Source: Thermohalobaculum sp039028795 (lineage in GTDB: Bacteria; Pseudomonadota; Alphaproteobacteria; Rhodobacterales; Rhodobacteraceae). From it: a stretch of 64,000 nucleotides of DNA. Position 1 is the stretch's first letter; every line of letters starts with the position of its first letter. The DNA lies in contig JBCCHJ010000005.1 in assembly GCA_039028795.1 (NCBI GenBank), forward strand, positions 62,001 through 126,000, given 5' to 3'. Positions 34,870 to 43,645 of this stretch are shown one piece after another. The notes beneath the pieces are model-generated. The model did not search any database. It was not told the DNA's origin and saw only the letters and a program-made list of their open reading frames with translations. The position numbers and the translations under genes were made by a program.

Positions 34870-36320
34870 GAGGGTCAACTGTTCTGCTGGCAGATGATGA
34901 CAGATCGATCCGCACGGTTTTGAGCCAGGCTCTGACTCGCGTTGGCTGCAGAGTGCGCGCGACAGGGTCTTCAAATGCGCTATGGCGCATGGTTGAGGAA
35001 GGCGAGGGCGATATCATTGTCACTGACGTGCACATGCCCGATGGGGATGCGTTAGATCTGCTGCCCGCAATTCGGCGTAAAAGACCAGATCTGCCGATCA
35101 TCGTGATGAGCGCCAAGAACACTGTGATGACGGCGATTCGTGCCGCCGAAGTTGGGGCCTACGAATACCTGCCAAAGCCATTTGATTTGAAGGAACTACT
35201 GGGCTTTGTTCAATCTGGTCTCGAGACCCGCGCAGCCCCAGAGGCAGCCGAAGCGGATAAGGCGCCGGAGGAGAATCTGCCTCTGATCGGCACATCGCCG
35301 GCGATGCAGGAAGTCTATCGGGTTATGGCCCGTCTGATGCATACGGATCTGACGGTCATGATCTCGGGCGAAAGCGGGACCGGCAAGGAATTGGTCGCAA
35401 GGGCGCTTCATAATTTTGGCAAACGCTCGAAGGGTCCCTTCGTTGCCATCAACATGGCAGCGATTCCCCGGGAACTGATCGAATCAGAACTCTTCGGTCA
35501 CGAGCGGGGCGCATTCACTGGAGCAACAGAGCGTGCCGTCGGCAAATTCGAGCAGGCGCAAAGCGGAACGCTGTTCCTGGATGAAATCGGCGACATGCCG
35601 CCTGAAGCTCAGACAAGATTACTGCGGGTTCTCCAGGAAGGAGAGTTTACTTCGGTCGGCGGCCGTTCGGCCCGTCAGACGGACGTTCGTATCATTGCGG
35701 CCACCCACCAGAATCTAAAAAACCTCATTGCTGAAGGACGTTTTCGAGAAGATCTCTTCTATCGGTTGAATGTTGTGCCGGTGCGTTTGCCGCCCTTGCG
35801 AGAACGGATCGGTGACTTGCCGGAATTGGCTCGTGCCTTTTTGCGCCGGGCCGAACAAGAGGGACTGTCGCGCAAACAGCTAAGCGCTGAAGCCTTGGAA
35901 GCGCTGAAGGAACACAATTGGCCGGGCAATGTGCGGGAATTGGAGAATCTGATGCGCCGGTTGGCGGTGCTGTGCCCGGATGATCTGATCCCGGCAGAGG
36001 TTATTTCGGAGGAACTATCGACGAAAGGTGCAGATGCCGTCGATATGACCACAGGCGGAAACACCGCCAACTCTCTTGGCAGTGCCGTCGAAATGCATCT
36101 GGAGCGCTATTTTAACCGACATGGCGATGCTCTGCCACCCGCAGGCCTTTACGATAGGGTCCTGCGCGAGATCGAGTTACCACTCATCGCCCTTACATTG
36201 TCGGCAACCCGGGGTAATCAACTCAAAGCCGCGGATTTGCTGGGCATCAACAGGAACACCCTCAGAAAGAAGATTCGTGAGCTTGACATTCCTGTCACAC
36301 GTGGCAAGAAACTGATGTAG
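34866..36320 (+). CDS. ntrC: Nitrogen response regulator NtrC
   Basis: The 484-residue activator has a receiver domain with Asp54 (IIVTDVHMPDG), a sigma-54 AAA+ domain with Walker A GESGTGKE (168-175), and a Fis-type helix-turn-helix at the C-terminus (LKAADLLGINRNTLRKKIREL). The GAFTGA loop that contacts sigma-54 is intact at 215-220. Some Rhodobacter NtrC proteins lack it and work with the housekeeping sigma, so this one is predicted to be a regular sigma-54 activator. It is coupled to ntrB. Confidence 0.96.
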   Translation: MRGSTVLLADDDRSIRTVLSQALTRVGCRVRATGSSNALWRMVEEGEGDIIVTDVHMPDGDALDLLPAIRRKRPDLPIIVMSAKNTVMTAIRAAEVGAYEYLPKPFDLKELLGFVQSGLETRAAPEAAEADKAPEENLPLIGTSPAMQEVYRVMARLMHTDLTVMISGESGTGKELVARALHNFGKRSKGPFVAINMAAIPRELIESELFGHERGAFTGATERAVGKFEQAQSGTLFLDEIGDMPPEAQTRLLRVLQEGEFTSVGGRSARQTDVRIIAATHQNLKNLIAEGRFREDLFYRLNVVPVRLPPLRERIGDLPELARAFLRRAEQEGLSRKQLSAEALEALKEHNWPGNVRELENLMRRLAVLCPDDLIPAEVISEELSTKGADAVDMTTGGNTANSLGSAVEMHLERYFNRHGDALPPAGLYDRVLREIELPLIALTLSATRGNQLKAADLLGINRNTLRKKIRELDIPVTRGKKLM

Positions 36321-36362
36321 TTTCGCAACAGTCGAAGCAGGGAAGCGGGGCCAACGTGCACC

Positions 36363-38636
36363 GTGAGGGGTCGAGTGGCAGAGCTCAGTATACCGTCCCG
36401 ACCAAACGGGCGAACATCTAACTGGCAAGGCCTTGTCGATTTGGCAAGGAGTAGCGGCGTCCTGGCGTTGATCGTGCTTGGTCCCGTGTTGGCGCTGATA
36501 ACCGCATATATGCTGAGTGATGACTGGGGTCGGTGGGGTTCGTCTACCCATGTCCGCGTCATCCTATTGCTGGACCTAATCTATGCGCTGATTCTGGCGG
36601 GCGTTGTTATTTCGCGGGTTGCAACCTTATGGATCGCCAGGCGAAAAAAATCGGCCGGCACCCGATTGCACCTTCGTTTGGCTGGTGTTTTCGCCGTCGT
36701 AGCGCTGGTGCCGACAATCACAGTGGCAGTCTTTGCGACACTGACGGTCGGCGTCGGCTTAGAGAATCTTTTCACCGAACGCTTCGGTAGTGTTCTTCGC
36801 AATTCCCTGGCCACCGCAGATGGCTACGAGCACGAACATGCCGAGGTTTTGCGCGACAAAGTCGTAACGATGGCCCTGGGTTTAAACAACGCAGCTGCGA
36901 ACAGGATCAACTTAAGCCAGCTGGACAATTACGTATCCGAGCAGGCAGCGGCCAGAGATTTCGCGCAAGCTTACGTGTTCAACTTAGACAAGAACATCAT
37001 TGCCAGAGGCGAATACAGCTATCTGTTCAATTTTGTCGCCCCAACCGAGGCGCAGTTGGCGGCGGCACAGCGTGGTGAAATTGTCTTGATCCGTGATCCT
37101 GATCGGAATGAACTACGGGCGCTCATCGCGTTAGAAAGGATCCGCGACAGCTTTCTTTACGTTTCAAGGTCTGTTCAAGGCGATGTGCTTCGCCTGTTGG
37201 ATGAAACCTCGGAAACTGTTCTGGCCTATGATGAATTGGAGTTGCAGCGGAGTTCGGTTTTGTTCGACTACGCGGTGAACTACCTAATATTTGCCTTGTT
37301 GGTCGTCCTTGCTTCGATCCTGATGGGGCTCTGGTTTGCCGAGCGTCTGGCTAAACCAGTGGGCCGCCTGGCCGGCGCGGCCGAACAGGTTGGTGCCGGA
37401 GATCTGGATGTCCGCGTGAAAGAAGAACGGGGCTCTGACGAAATCGCCACACTCAGCCGGGTCTTCAACCGCATGACCGGGCAATTGAAAGGACAACGCG
37501 ACGCTTTGTTAGAGGCAAAAGATGACACCGAGCGACGGCGCCAGTTCATCGAAACGGTGCTCAGCGGTGTTACGGCCGGAGTGATTGGGTTGGATCAGGA
37601 CGGCCACATCGACCTGATTAATGAGGCAGCGATAGAGATGCTGGGCGTTTCGCCTGACGATCTATCAGCACAGCCATTTGCCACACTGGCCCCAGGCTTC
37701 AACGGTTTGCTATCCGATGCACAGGCCGCTCCGAACGGAGTGGCACGCGGCGAAGTTCGCCAGGTTGTGCGCGGTGAGGATCGTGAATTTCTTGCCCGCG
37801 TCACACCGAAGATTCCGGACAATCCTGGCGAAGGTTATGTGCTGACCTTTGATGATCTGACGGCGCTGGTCTCGGCCCAGCGTATGGCAGCCTGGGGAGA
37901 TGTTGCCCGGCGCATTGCACACGAGATCAAGAACCCATTGACGCCGATCCAACTGTCAGCAGATCGGCTTAGGCGTAAGTTTGCCGATCGCATGGGCGAA
38001 GAAGCTGCTGGCTTCGAGCAATACCTGGATGTCATCACACGCCAGGCCGGTGACATTCGCCGCATGGTCGATGAGTTTTCAAAGTTCGCGCGTATGCCCG
38101 AACCAGTCTTAGGCAGCCATGATCTGGCGAAACTTACCAGAGAAGCCGTTTTGCTGCAGCAGCAGGCTAGGGGCAACATCGACTATCGCCAGACCTTGCC
38201 GCCTGATGGAGCTGTTCTGAACTTAGATCGCGGCTTGATCGGCCAGGTTCTGACAAACCTGCTGCAGAACGGTGCTGATGCCATCGAGTCCCGGATGGAG
38301 CGTGACGGCGCAGAAGCGCCTGAACCGGCGATCGCGATTGATCTGACTGAAGGCACCCGATCGTGGTCTCTGACGATTTCGGACAACGGCGTCGGCCTGC
38401 CGGAAGAAGAACGGGACCGGCTGACGGACCCTTACGTGACAACCCGGGTCAAAGGCACGGGTCTTGGCTTGGCGATCGTCAAGAAGATCGTTGAGCAACA
38501 TGGCGGGGAATTGCATCTGGGAGACGCTGATTCCAGCATTGGACTGGATGGGGCCCAGGTAACCGTAAAGCTCTTAAAACCTGTCGGGCGCGGCCCGGCA
38601 GCCGAAGAATCTCATAAGCCCGGGGAGGCTGCTTAG
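36363..38636 (+). CDS. ntrY: Membrane sensor kinase NtrY
   Basis: The 757-residue kinase has three N-terminal membrane segments (around 32-50, 65-90 and 106-132), a periplasmic region to about 300, a fourth helix (305-326), a HAMP domain (327-380), a PAS domain (392-500), the phosphoacceptor His520 (RRIAHEIKNPLTPIQ) and an ATPase domain (LLQNGADAI, DNGVGLP, GTGLGLAIVKK). It pairs with NtrX and is linked in alphaproteobacteria to nitrogen, redox and envelope control. GTG at 36363 is the likely start; GTG at 36375 is an alternative. ntrX begins four bases after its stop. Confidence 0.95.
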   Translation: MRGRVAELSIPSRPNGRTSNWQGLVDLARSSGVLALIVLGPVLALITAYMLSDDWGRWGSSTHVRVILLLDLIYALILAGVVISRVATLWIARRKKSAGTRLHLRLAGVFAVVALVPTITVAVFATLTVGVGLENLFTERFGSVLRNSLATADGYEHEHAEVLRDKVVTMALGLNNAAANRINLSQLDNYVSEQAAARDFAQAYVFNLDKNIIARGEYSYLFNFVAPTEAQLAAAQRGEIVLIRDPDRNELRALIALERIRDSFLYVSRSVQGDVLRLLDETSETVLAYDELELQRSSVLFDYAVNYLIFALLVVLASILMGLWFAERLAKPVGRLAGAAEQVGAGDLDVRVKEERGSDEIATLSRVFNRMTGQLKGQRDALLEAKDDTERRRQFIETVLSGVTAGVIGLDQDGHIDLINEAAIEMLGVSPDDLSAQPFATLAPGFNGLLSDAQAAPNGVARGEVRQVVRGEDREFLARVTPKIPDNPGEGYVLTFDDLTALVSAQRMAAWGDVARRIAHEIKNPLTPIQLSADRLRRKFADRMGEEAAGFEQYLDVITRQAGDIRRMVDEFSKFARMPEPVLGSHDLAKLTREAVLLQQQARGNIDYRQTLPPDGAVLNLDRGLIGQVLTNLLQNGADAIESRMERDGAEAPEPAIAIDLTEGTRSWSLTISDNGVGLPEEERDRLTDPYVTTRVKGTGLGLAIVKKIVEQHGGELHLGDADSSIGLDGAQVTVKLLKPVGRGPAAEESHKPGEAA

Positions 38637-38639
38637 GCC

Positions 38640-40073
38640 ATGGCAGACATTTTGGTTGTCGATGATGAAGCGGATATCCGTGATCTCATCGCAGACCTGT
38701 TGCAGGATGAAGGACATCAGCCGCGCCAGGCTCAGGATGCGGACAGCGCCTTTGCTGAAATTGAAAAGGCGCCTCCGGACCTGATCATTCTGGACATCTG
38801 GTTGCAAGGCAGCCGCATGGACGGAATTGAGATTCTGAAGTCAGTGAAACGGGATAATCCCGGTATTCCCATCGTTATTATCTCCGGCCATGGAAACATC
38901 GAGGTCGCTGTCGCTGCCGTGCGCCAAGGTGCCTATGACTTCATCGAAAAACCCTTCAACATGGATCAACTGATGGTCGTGGTTGGACGAGCGTTGGAGA
39001 CGTCGCGTCTGCGCCGGGAAAATGCTCAATTGCGCCGGCTGGAGTTGGGTGCTTCCAGCCTCGTGGGATCGTCCCAGGCCATGACCAATCTAAGATCGAA
39101 GCTGGAACGTGTCTCACGCGGGGGCAGCCGCGTGATGCTGACCGGTGGGGCAGGGTGCGGCAAAGAAGTTTCTGCCCGCTATATCCATTCAAATTCTGAA
39201 CGCGCCAGTGCGCCGTTTATCGTAGTCAACGCGGCAACAATCGCTTCTGAACGCATGGAAGAGGTTCTTTTCGGAAGAGAAAAGGATGGTGCCGTCGAAC
39301 GCAATGGTGTCTTTGAACAGGCCGATGGCGGAACACTGTTCATTGACGAGGTCGGCGACATGCCCGCAGGAACGCAGTCCAAAATCCTTCGGGTTTTGGT
39401 GGACCAAGCCTTCACACGATTGGGCGGCGCGGCAACAGTCCGAGTCGATGTGCGGGTGATTTCCGCCTCTAACCGTGATTTGGACCGGATGATACGCGAC
39501 GGCAGCTTCCGAGAAGACTTGTATCACCGGCTAAATGTCGTCCCGATCGATGTGCCGTCGCTGGATCAGCGGCGCGACGACATCCCGGAATTGGCCGATC
39601 ATTTCCTGGCATCCATCGCAGAGGAACAGGGCATGCCCAGGCGATCGCTGAATGAAAGCTCGATCGCTGCGCTGCAGACAAGAGACTGGCCGGGCAACGT
39701 GCGGCAGTTGCGTAATATGATGGAACAGGTGCTAATCCTTGGCAGCGCGGCAAATGAAATCTCGGCGGAAGAACTGCCAGGCGCGCCATCTGCGAACACT
39801 GCCGAGCAGGGGCTGGGCGGTGTGATCGCTACGGTTGCAAACTTGCCGCTGCGCGAAGCGCGGGAACTGTTCGAGCGAGAATATCTGATTGCTCAGATCA
39901 ACCGCTTTGGGGGCAATATCTCGAAGACTGCCAGTTTTGTCGGTATGGAGCGCTCCGCACTGCACAGAAAACTGAAAATGTTAGGCGTCACTACGACGGC
40001 TAAAGGTGGTGTCCGCATCGCGGTCAGTGATGACGAGGACGGCGATGGAGAACTGGCGGCAATGGACGGCTGA
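38640..40073 (+). CDS. ntrX: Response regulator NtrX
   Basis: The 477-residue regulator has a receiver with Asp52 (LIILDIWLQGS), an AAA+ domain with Walker A GGAGCGKE (169-176) and a C-terminal Fis-type DNA-binding helix pair (GNISKTASFVGMERSALHRKL). Where NtrC has GAFTGA, the sequence reads FGREKDGAVERNGVFEQ, so the sigma-54 contact loop is missing. It therefore probably does not drive sigma-54 promoters and may act as a repressor or with another sigma factor. It is translated right after ntrY. Confidence 0.94.
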   Translation: MADILVVDDEADIRDLIADLLQDEGHQPRQAQDADSAFAEIEKAPPDLIILDIWLQGSRMDGIEILKSVKRDNPGIPIVIISGHGNIEVAVAAVRQGAYDFIEKPFNMDQLMVVVGRALETSRLRRENAQLRRLELGASSLVGSSQAMTNLRSKLERVSRGGSRVMLTGGAGCGKEVSARYIHSNSERASAPFIVVNAATIASERMEEVLFGREKDGAVERNGVFEQADGGTLFIDEVGDMPAGTQSKILRVLVDQAFTRLGGAATVRVDVRVISASNRDLDRMIRDGSFREDLYHRLNVVPIDVPSLDQRRDDIPELADHFLASIAEEQGMPRRSLNESSIAALQTRDWPGNVRQLRNMMEQVLILGSAANEISAEELPGAPSANTAEQGLGGVIATVANLPLREARELFEREYLIAQINRFGGNISKTASFVGMERSALHRKLKMLGVTTTAKGGVRIAVSDDEDGDGELAAMDG

Positions 40074-40198
40074 GGCGCCAGTTCTGTTTCGCCCGATGTC
40101 CTTGTTACTATTCAACTCTATCGCGTACAGATTACCTATTCGCGCCTAGGACATGCAGGGTTCTTGGGCTAGCGTTGAAGATTTCCGCGCAAGCAAGG
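40074..40198. other. Convergent intergenic region ntrX / patatin gene
   Basis: This 125-bp gap separates two converging genes. No hairpin with a T-run was seen on either strand, so the ends of the transcripts cannot be placed. Confidence 0.35.
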
Positions 40199-43100
40199 CT
40201 ATCCGTCGTCATCGGCGTTCCTGCAGGCAGATGTGTCGACAATATTGCCAGAGTAATTACCTGGCATGATCTGCAGAAAAAGCCTGCGCAGATCACAGGT
40301 GTTGGCAAAGGTTGTCTTGCGCGTCTCGAAAGCAGGGATCGTTTCCCCGATCAACCGCAAGGGCGGTGACAAGGCACCTTGGCGAAAAGCATCCCAGACC
40401 CCCGTGCTTTTGGCAATCCGGTCGAATGTACGCCGTGACAAGAGCCAGCTAAGTGTAAACTCGCGTCCTGGTTCGTCCGGCAACCGGTTCTTGTAGACAT
40501 CGACCTGGCCGCAGGGCACTTGGGCATCAGCGGGTCCGCAAAGGCGTTGATTTGCCATGAAGTAGGCATCGACCAGTTCTTTGCTGCGCTTTGTGCGCAC
40601 GCGCCAGGATTTGAAAAAGGCGCTTGCCGGGGCGAGTACTTCGTCCATGGGGAGTCGCCCGCTGGCCAGATCTGCGGGTTCTGGTGCGCTTTCAAAGCCG
40701 ACGACCAGTAGTGCAAAGTCCTGGCCTCCTAGCCCCGGCGTTGCCTGGATGGCATTGATTATATCCCGTGCAGTTTCAACCCCGGAATTATCAAAGGCAC
40801 CGCCATCGATCACCTGAGGCTTCATGCAGCCGCCTCCCACATTGATCGCCGCAGGTGGGGTAAAGAATGGGAAGCGCGCACTCATGAACATCGCGGTCCC
40901 GACATTGGGCGCTGCGACCTCGCCTGACAGCAGGCCTTCCCAGTCCTCGCGGCAGTCCTGGACGAAATGGGAATATGTCATCGGGTGCCTGCCATCTCGG
41001 ATGGCCCGGAATGGCGACATCACAAAACGCTGGCCAGAGGACACATCTACTGTGTTCAGGAACAGGGCTGGCCCATAGCCTTTTTCGGGGGACCAGGCCT
41101 CGAAGATCTGACGGGACAACAGCGTGGTGTGATTGGCTGGAACTTCCTCCGCGCGGCCCCGTAGCCGCATCTCGTCTCTGAACCCGCCTTTGAGGCGCAC
41201 GCGCACGACGCCGTCTAAGGCCCGCGCACGGTCGAAGTAAGAAGTTGGAATATAGTTTCCCAAGACATCCGAAAACAGCATCCTGGCACCCAGGGGCGAC
41301 AAAAGATCCTGGCGCAGCGCAGCATGGACCAGCCGGGTTACCGGGCCGAGATGACAGTCCGGGCGGTCGCGCGGATCGTTTTTCGCGCTGTCTTTACTTG
41401 ACGCATCGTCATCTTCTGCGTCCTTATCGACCCTGCAAACTTCGGCCACCAGCGTCGGGTCGTCGATTTCGTCCAAATCGTTGTGACGTGTCAGATCCAG
41501 TGCTGCGGCAAACGGACCCGCGCCGACTGAACCGCCAGAAATGCCGCTGATTGCAAAGATACATTCGGCAAAATCAAAGCCTAATCGTTTTGCCTCGTCA
41601 TGGGTCTTCGCCAGAAAGAACGCTAGGTGATGCGCCGCGAAGTGGCCGCCGCCCTGGGCCGCTACAATGATCGGCGTCTCGCAACGACCATCCCGTGCAG
41701 CCTTCCATTCTACGAAACCCGCGTTGACGCTGTAATAGGCAGTATAGTTGCCGGGAGCTATGGCCTTTTGCGTACGGATAAAGTGATGCTCAAAGCTCAG
41801 AAAGAAGGGCAGGATCAATACGACCCCGGCAATCGGCAGGCTGTGGCGGCGGCTCCAGGACATCAGCAACGCTCCAATACCCGCCGCGGCTATCGTATAA
41901 AGCCCGACAATCGAGATCGGGCCTAGCCACTGCGTGACTGTGACCGAGATGCTGTCGAACGGCAGGATAATGGCGATCACGCAGAAGACAAAAGCCGTTA
42001 GCGTTCCGAGTGACCTGAGATCCTTTCCGTCCTCGCCGCGCCACATAACTTTGGCCTCAATTCTGTCATTGTCCGGCAGTGCCGCCCGGTGTTTCATGGC
42101 CAGGCTGATGCCGAGGATCAAAACAGCGAACATTGCGATGGACGCTAAGGTGTTGCCGGGGAAACTTGGCAAACCTGTTAGCGTCTGAAGCCAACTATCT
42201 TCAAACACATTTCCGACGAAGGCCACTGCGGTTGACACAAGCGACGTGGCGGTGACGAGGATCAGCCCTACCACGGCCAAAAGTCCGGTGATCAGCCACT
42301 CGCCCGCCCGCGGCAGCGTCTGAATCAGCGGAACCTCACCGGAGACCATCACGCAAAACCCAATAGAAAATGCGATCAATTGCACCGCAACTGCCAGTGC
42401 GACTGCGCCATAAGCGAGTATCAGCAGTTTTGCGGCGCCGAACTGGTCCGCAATTAGCTTTTCTGCATGCTGATCAATTTCGTTGAAAAGTAAGATCATC
42501 GCAACGAGCGAGAGAAGAACCGAAGGCAACGAGCGCATCCAGACGTTAAGAAAACTGCGGCTGGAATGCCTTGCGAACTGGATCATCAGAATTGAGAAGG
42601 CGATGCCCGAAGCAACCACACCCATGACGACCAGTGCTTCGACCTCCAATAGAATCTGATCGGCATCAGTGTCGGAAATCGCCTGACTGGTTCGTGATGA
42701 AATCGCCCGGATCGCTCCGCCAAAGACACCCAGCGCTGGGATAAGCCCAATAAGCCGGGGCATCCAGACGCCCAGCCCTTTTCGGAATGCATCGGGGTCT
42801 GAGAAAAAAGCCCGGGCCAAATCGAAGAAACCGCGCAGACCGGTAATCCGAAACACCCCTTTAATCGCACGCCAAAACTTTGTTTCCGGTGGGTTTGGTG
42901 GAGGGGTGTCCGTTGAAGCAGAGGCCATCGGCGTTTCCCCATCCAGTAGGCTGAGCCGGGAAAAATACCAAAGCGCCAAGCCGCTGAGCCAGAGAAACGT
43001 GCCACTAAGCACCGCCCGGACCAAGGATCGCGTCGGATGAGATCCGGGTCCAGAATCTTCGATCGCGTCCAACGCCAGTTCAACGTAGATCTCGCTGAAT

Positions 43101-43273
43101 TGCGGCAACCGCCAGAAGACGATCGTGGCGATGATTGAGACGATGGCCGGGATGTAAAGCCGACCCCAAACCGCCAGAAATGCCTGAAGGTAGGGCCTGC
43201 GTTTCAGAAAAAAACGACCGATGGGCCCTTCGAAGACCGGTTTGGTCAGGGCAGAGATAGCAGAGACAATCAT
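40199..43273 (-). CDS. Membrane-anchored patatin-like serine hydrolase
   Basis: This 1024-residue protein combines an N-terminal membrane part of about ten helices (between residues 38 and 495) with a C-terminal patatin-type lipase domain. The oxyanion Gly run is AAQGGGHFAA (541-543), the nucleophile is Ser579 in GISGGSVG, and the paired Asp823 is in VIDGGAFDNSG. A large acidic insert (residues 614-640, EDDDASSKDSA) lies between nucleophile and Asp. Patatin enzymes hydrolyse acyl lipids; the fused membrane part suggests action on membrane lipids. It lies antisense between ntrX and trkA, genes normally next to each other in this group. Substrate unknown. Confidence 0.88.
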   Translation of the reverse strand: MIVSAISALTKPVFEGPIGRFFLKRRPYLQAFLAVWGRLYIPAIVSIIATIVFWRLPQFSEIYVELALDAIEDSGPGSHPTRSLVRAVLSGTFLWLSGLALWYFSRLSLLDGETPMASASTDTPPPNPPETKFWRAIKGVFRITGLRGFFDLARAFFSDPDAFRKGLGVWMPRLIGLIPALGVFGGAIRAISSRTSQAISDTDADQILLEVEALVVMGVVASGIAFSILMIQFARHSSRSFLNVWMRSLPSVLLSLVAMILLFNEIDQHAEKLIADQFGAAKLLILAYGAVALAVAVQLIAFSIGFCVMVSGEVPLIQTLPRAGEWLITGLLAVVGLILVTATSLVSTAVAFVGNVFEDSWLQTLTGLPSFPGNTLASIAMFAVLILGISLAMKHRAALPDNDRIEAKVMWRGEDGKDLRSLGTLTAFVFCVIAIILPFDSISVTVTQWLGPISIVGLYTIAAAGIGALLMSWSRRHSLPIAGVVLILPFFLSFEHHFIRTQKAIAPGNYTAYYSVNAGFVEWKAARDGRCETPIIVAAQGGGHFAAHHLAFFLAKTHDEAKRLGFDFAECIFAISGISGGSVGAGPFAAALDLTRHNDLDEIDDPTLVAEVCRVDKDAEDDDASSKDSAKNDPRDRPDCHLGPVTRLVHAALRQDLLSPLGARMLFSDVLGNYIPTSYFDRARALDGVVRVRLKGGFRDEMRLRGRAEEVPANHTTLLSRQIFEAWSPEKGYGPALFLNTVDVSSGQRFVMSPFRAIRDGRHPMTYSHFVQDCREDWEGLLSGEVAAPNVGTAMFMSARFPFFTPPAAINVGGGCMKPQVIDGGAFDNSGVETARDIINAIQATPGLGGQDFALLVVGFESAPEPADLASGRLPMDEVLAPASAFFKSWRVRTKRSKELVDAYFMANQRLCGPADAQVPCGQVDVYKNRLPDEPGREFTLSWLLSRRTFDRIAKSTGVWDAFRQGALSPPLRLIGETIPAFETRKTTFANTCDLRRLFLQIMPGNYSGNIVDTSACRNADDDG

Positions 43274-43479
43274 CTGGGAAAGTCCTATGGTTCAAAAAGT
43301 TTTTTGTGAATTTTATGGCACACGCGCACATTTCAGCAATCTGTGTCCGGCAACTCACTAAAACATCCGCTCGGACGGCGGCGCGTTAAATTCGATGTGT
43401 GGAAGATACACTTAGGCAATGCCACGATTCACGATGTGGCGCTGGCTATCGGATTTGCGTAAAATTTTCGTAAAGCCGT

Positions 43480-43498
43480 GTGCATTTCCAAAATGCAC
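43480..43498. promoter_or_regulatory. Palindrome GTGCATTT-N3-AAATGCAC
   Basis: Perfect 8-bp inverted repeat with a three-base spacer in the patatin-trkA intergenic region. The size and AT-rich centre fit a dimeric repressor or activator site. Confidence 0.45.
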
Positions 43499-43547
43499 CA
43501 AAGGAATGGGGCGGAAAATAATATATTGAAATCAGAATATTAGCCCA

Positions 43548-43581
43548 GGAACCTCATACACGATGTGGCTAGAGAGGTTCC
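43548..43581 (+). promoter_or_regulatory. Inverted repeat in the trkA leader
   Basis: GGAACCTC (43548-43555) and GAGGTTCC (43574-43581) can form an 8-bp stem with an 18-base loop, 64 bp ahead of the trkA ATG. No T-run follows. It could be an RNA hairpin or a protein site. Confidence 0.4.
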
Positions 43582-43645
43582 GATTTGTTGACCCATACCC
43601 ATCGATGCTCGTAAACACGGCGCTTCGCGACTGGCGGAGAGCTTG

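Larger units (their letters stand above)
43274..43645. promoter_or_regulatory. Leader and promoter region of trkA-trkH-hfq-hflX
   Basis: This 372-bp divergent region serves the patatin gene leftward and trkA rightward. It contains an operator-like palindrome GTGCATTT-CCA-AAATGCAC (43480-43498), an 11-base direct repeat CACGATGTGGC near 43431 and 43559, and an inverted repeat GGAACCTC / GAGGTTCC (43548-43555, 43574-43581) just ahead of trkA. Which protein binds is unknown. Confidence 0.5.
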
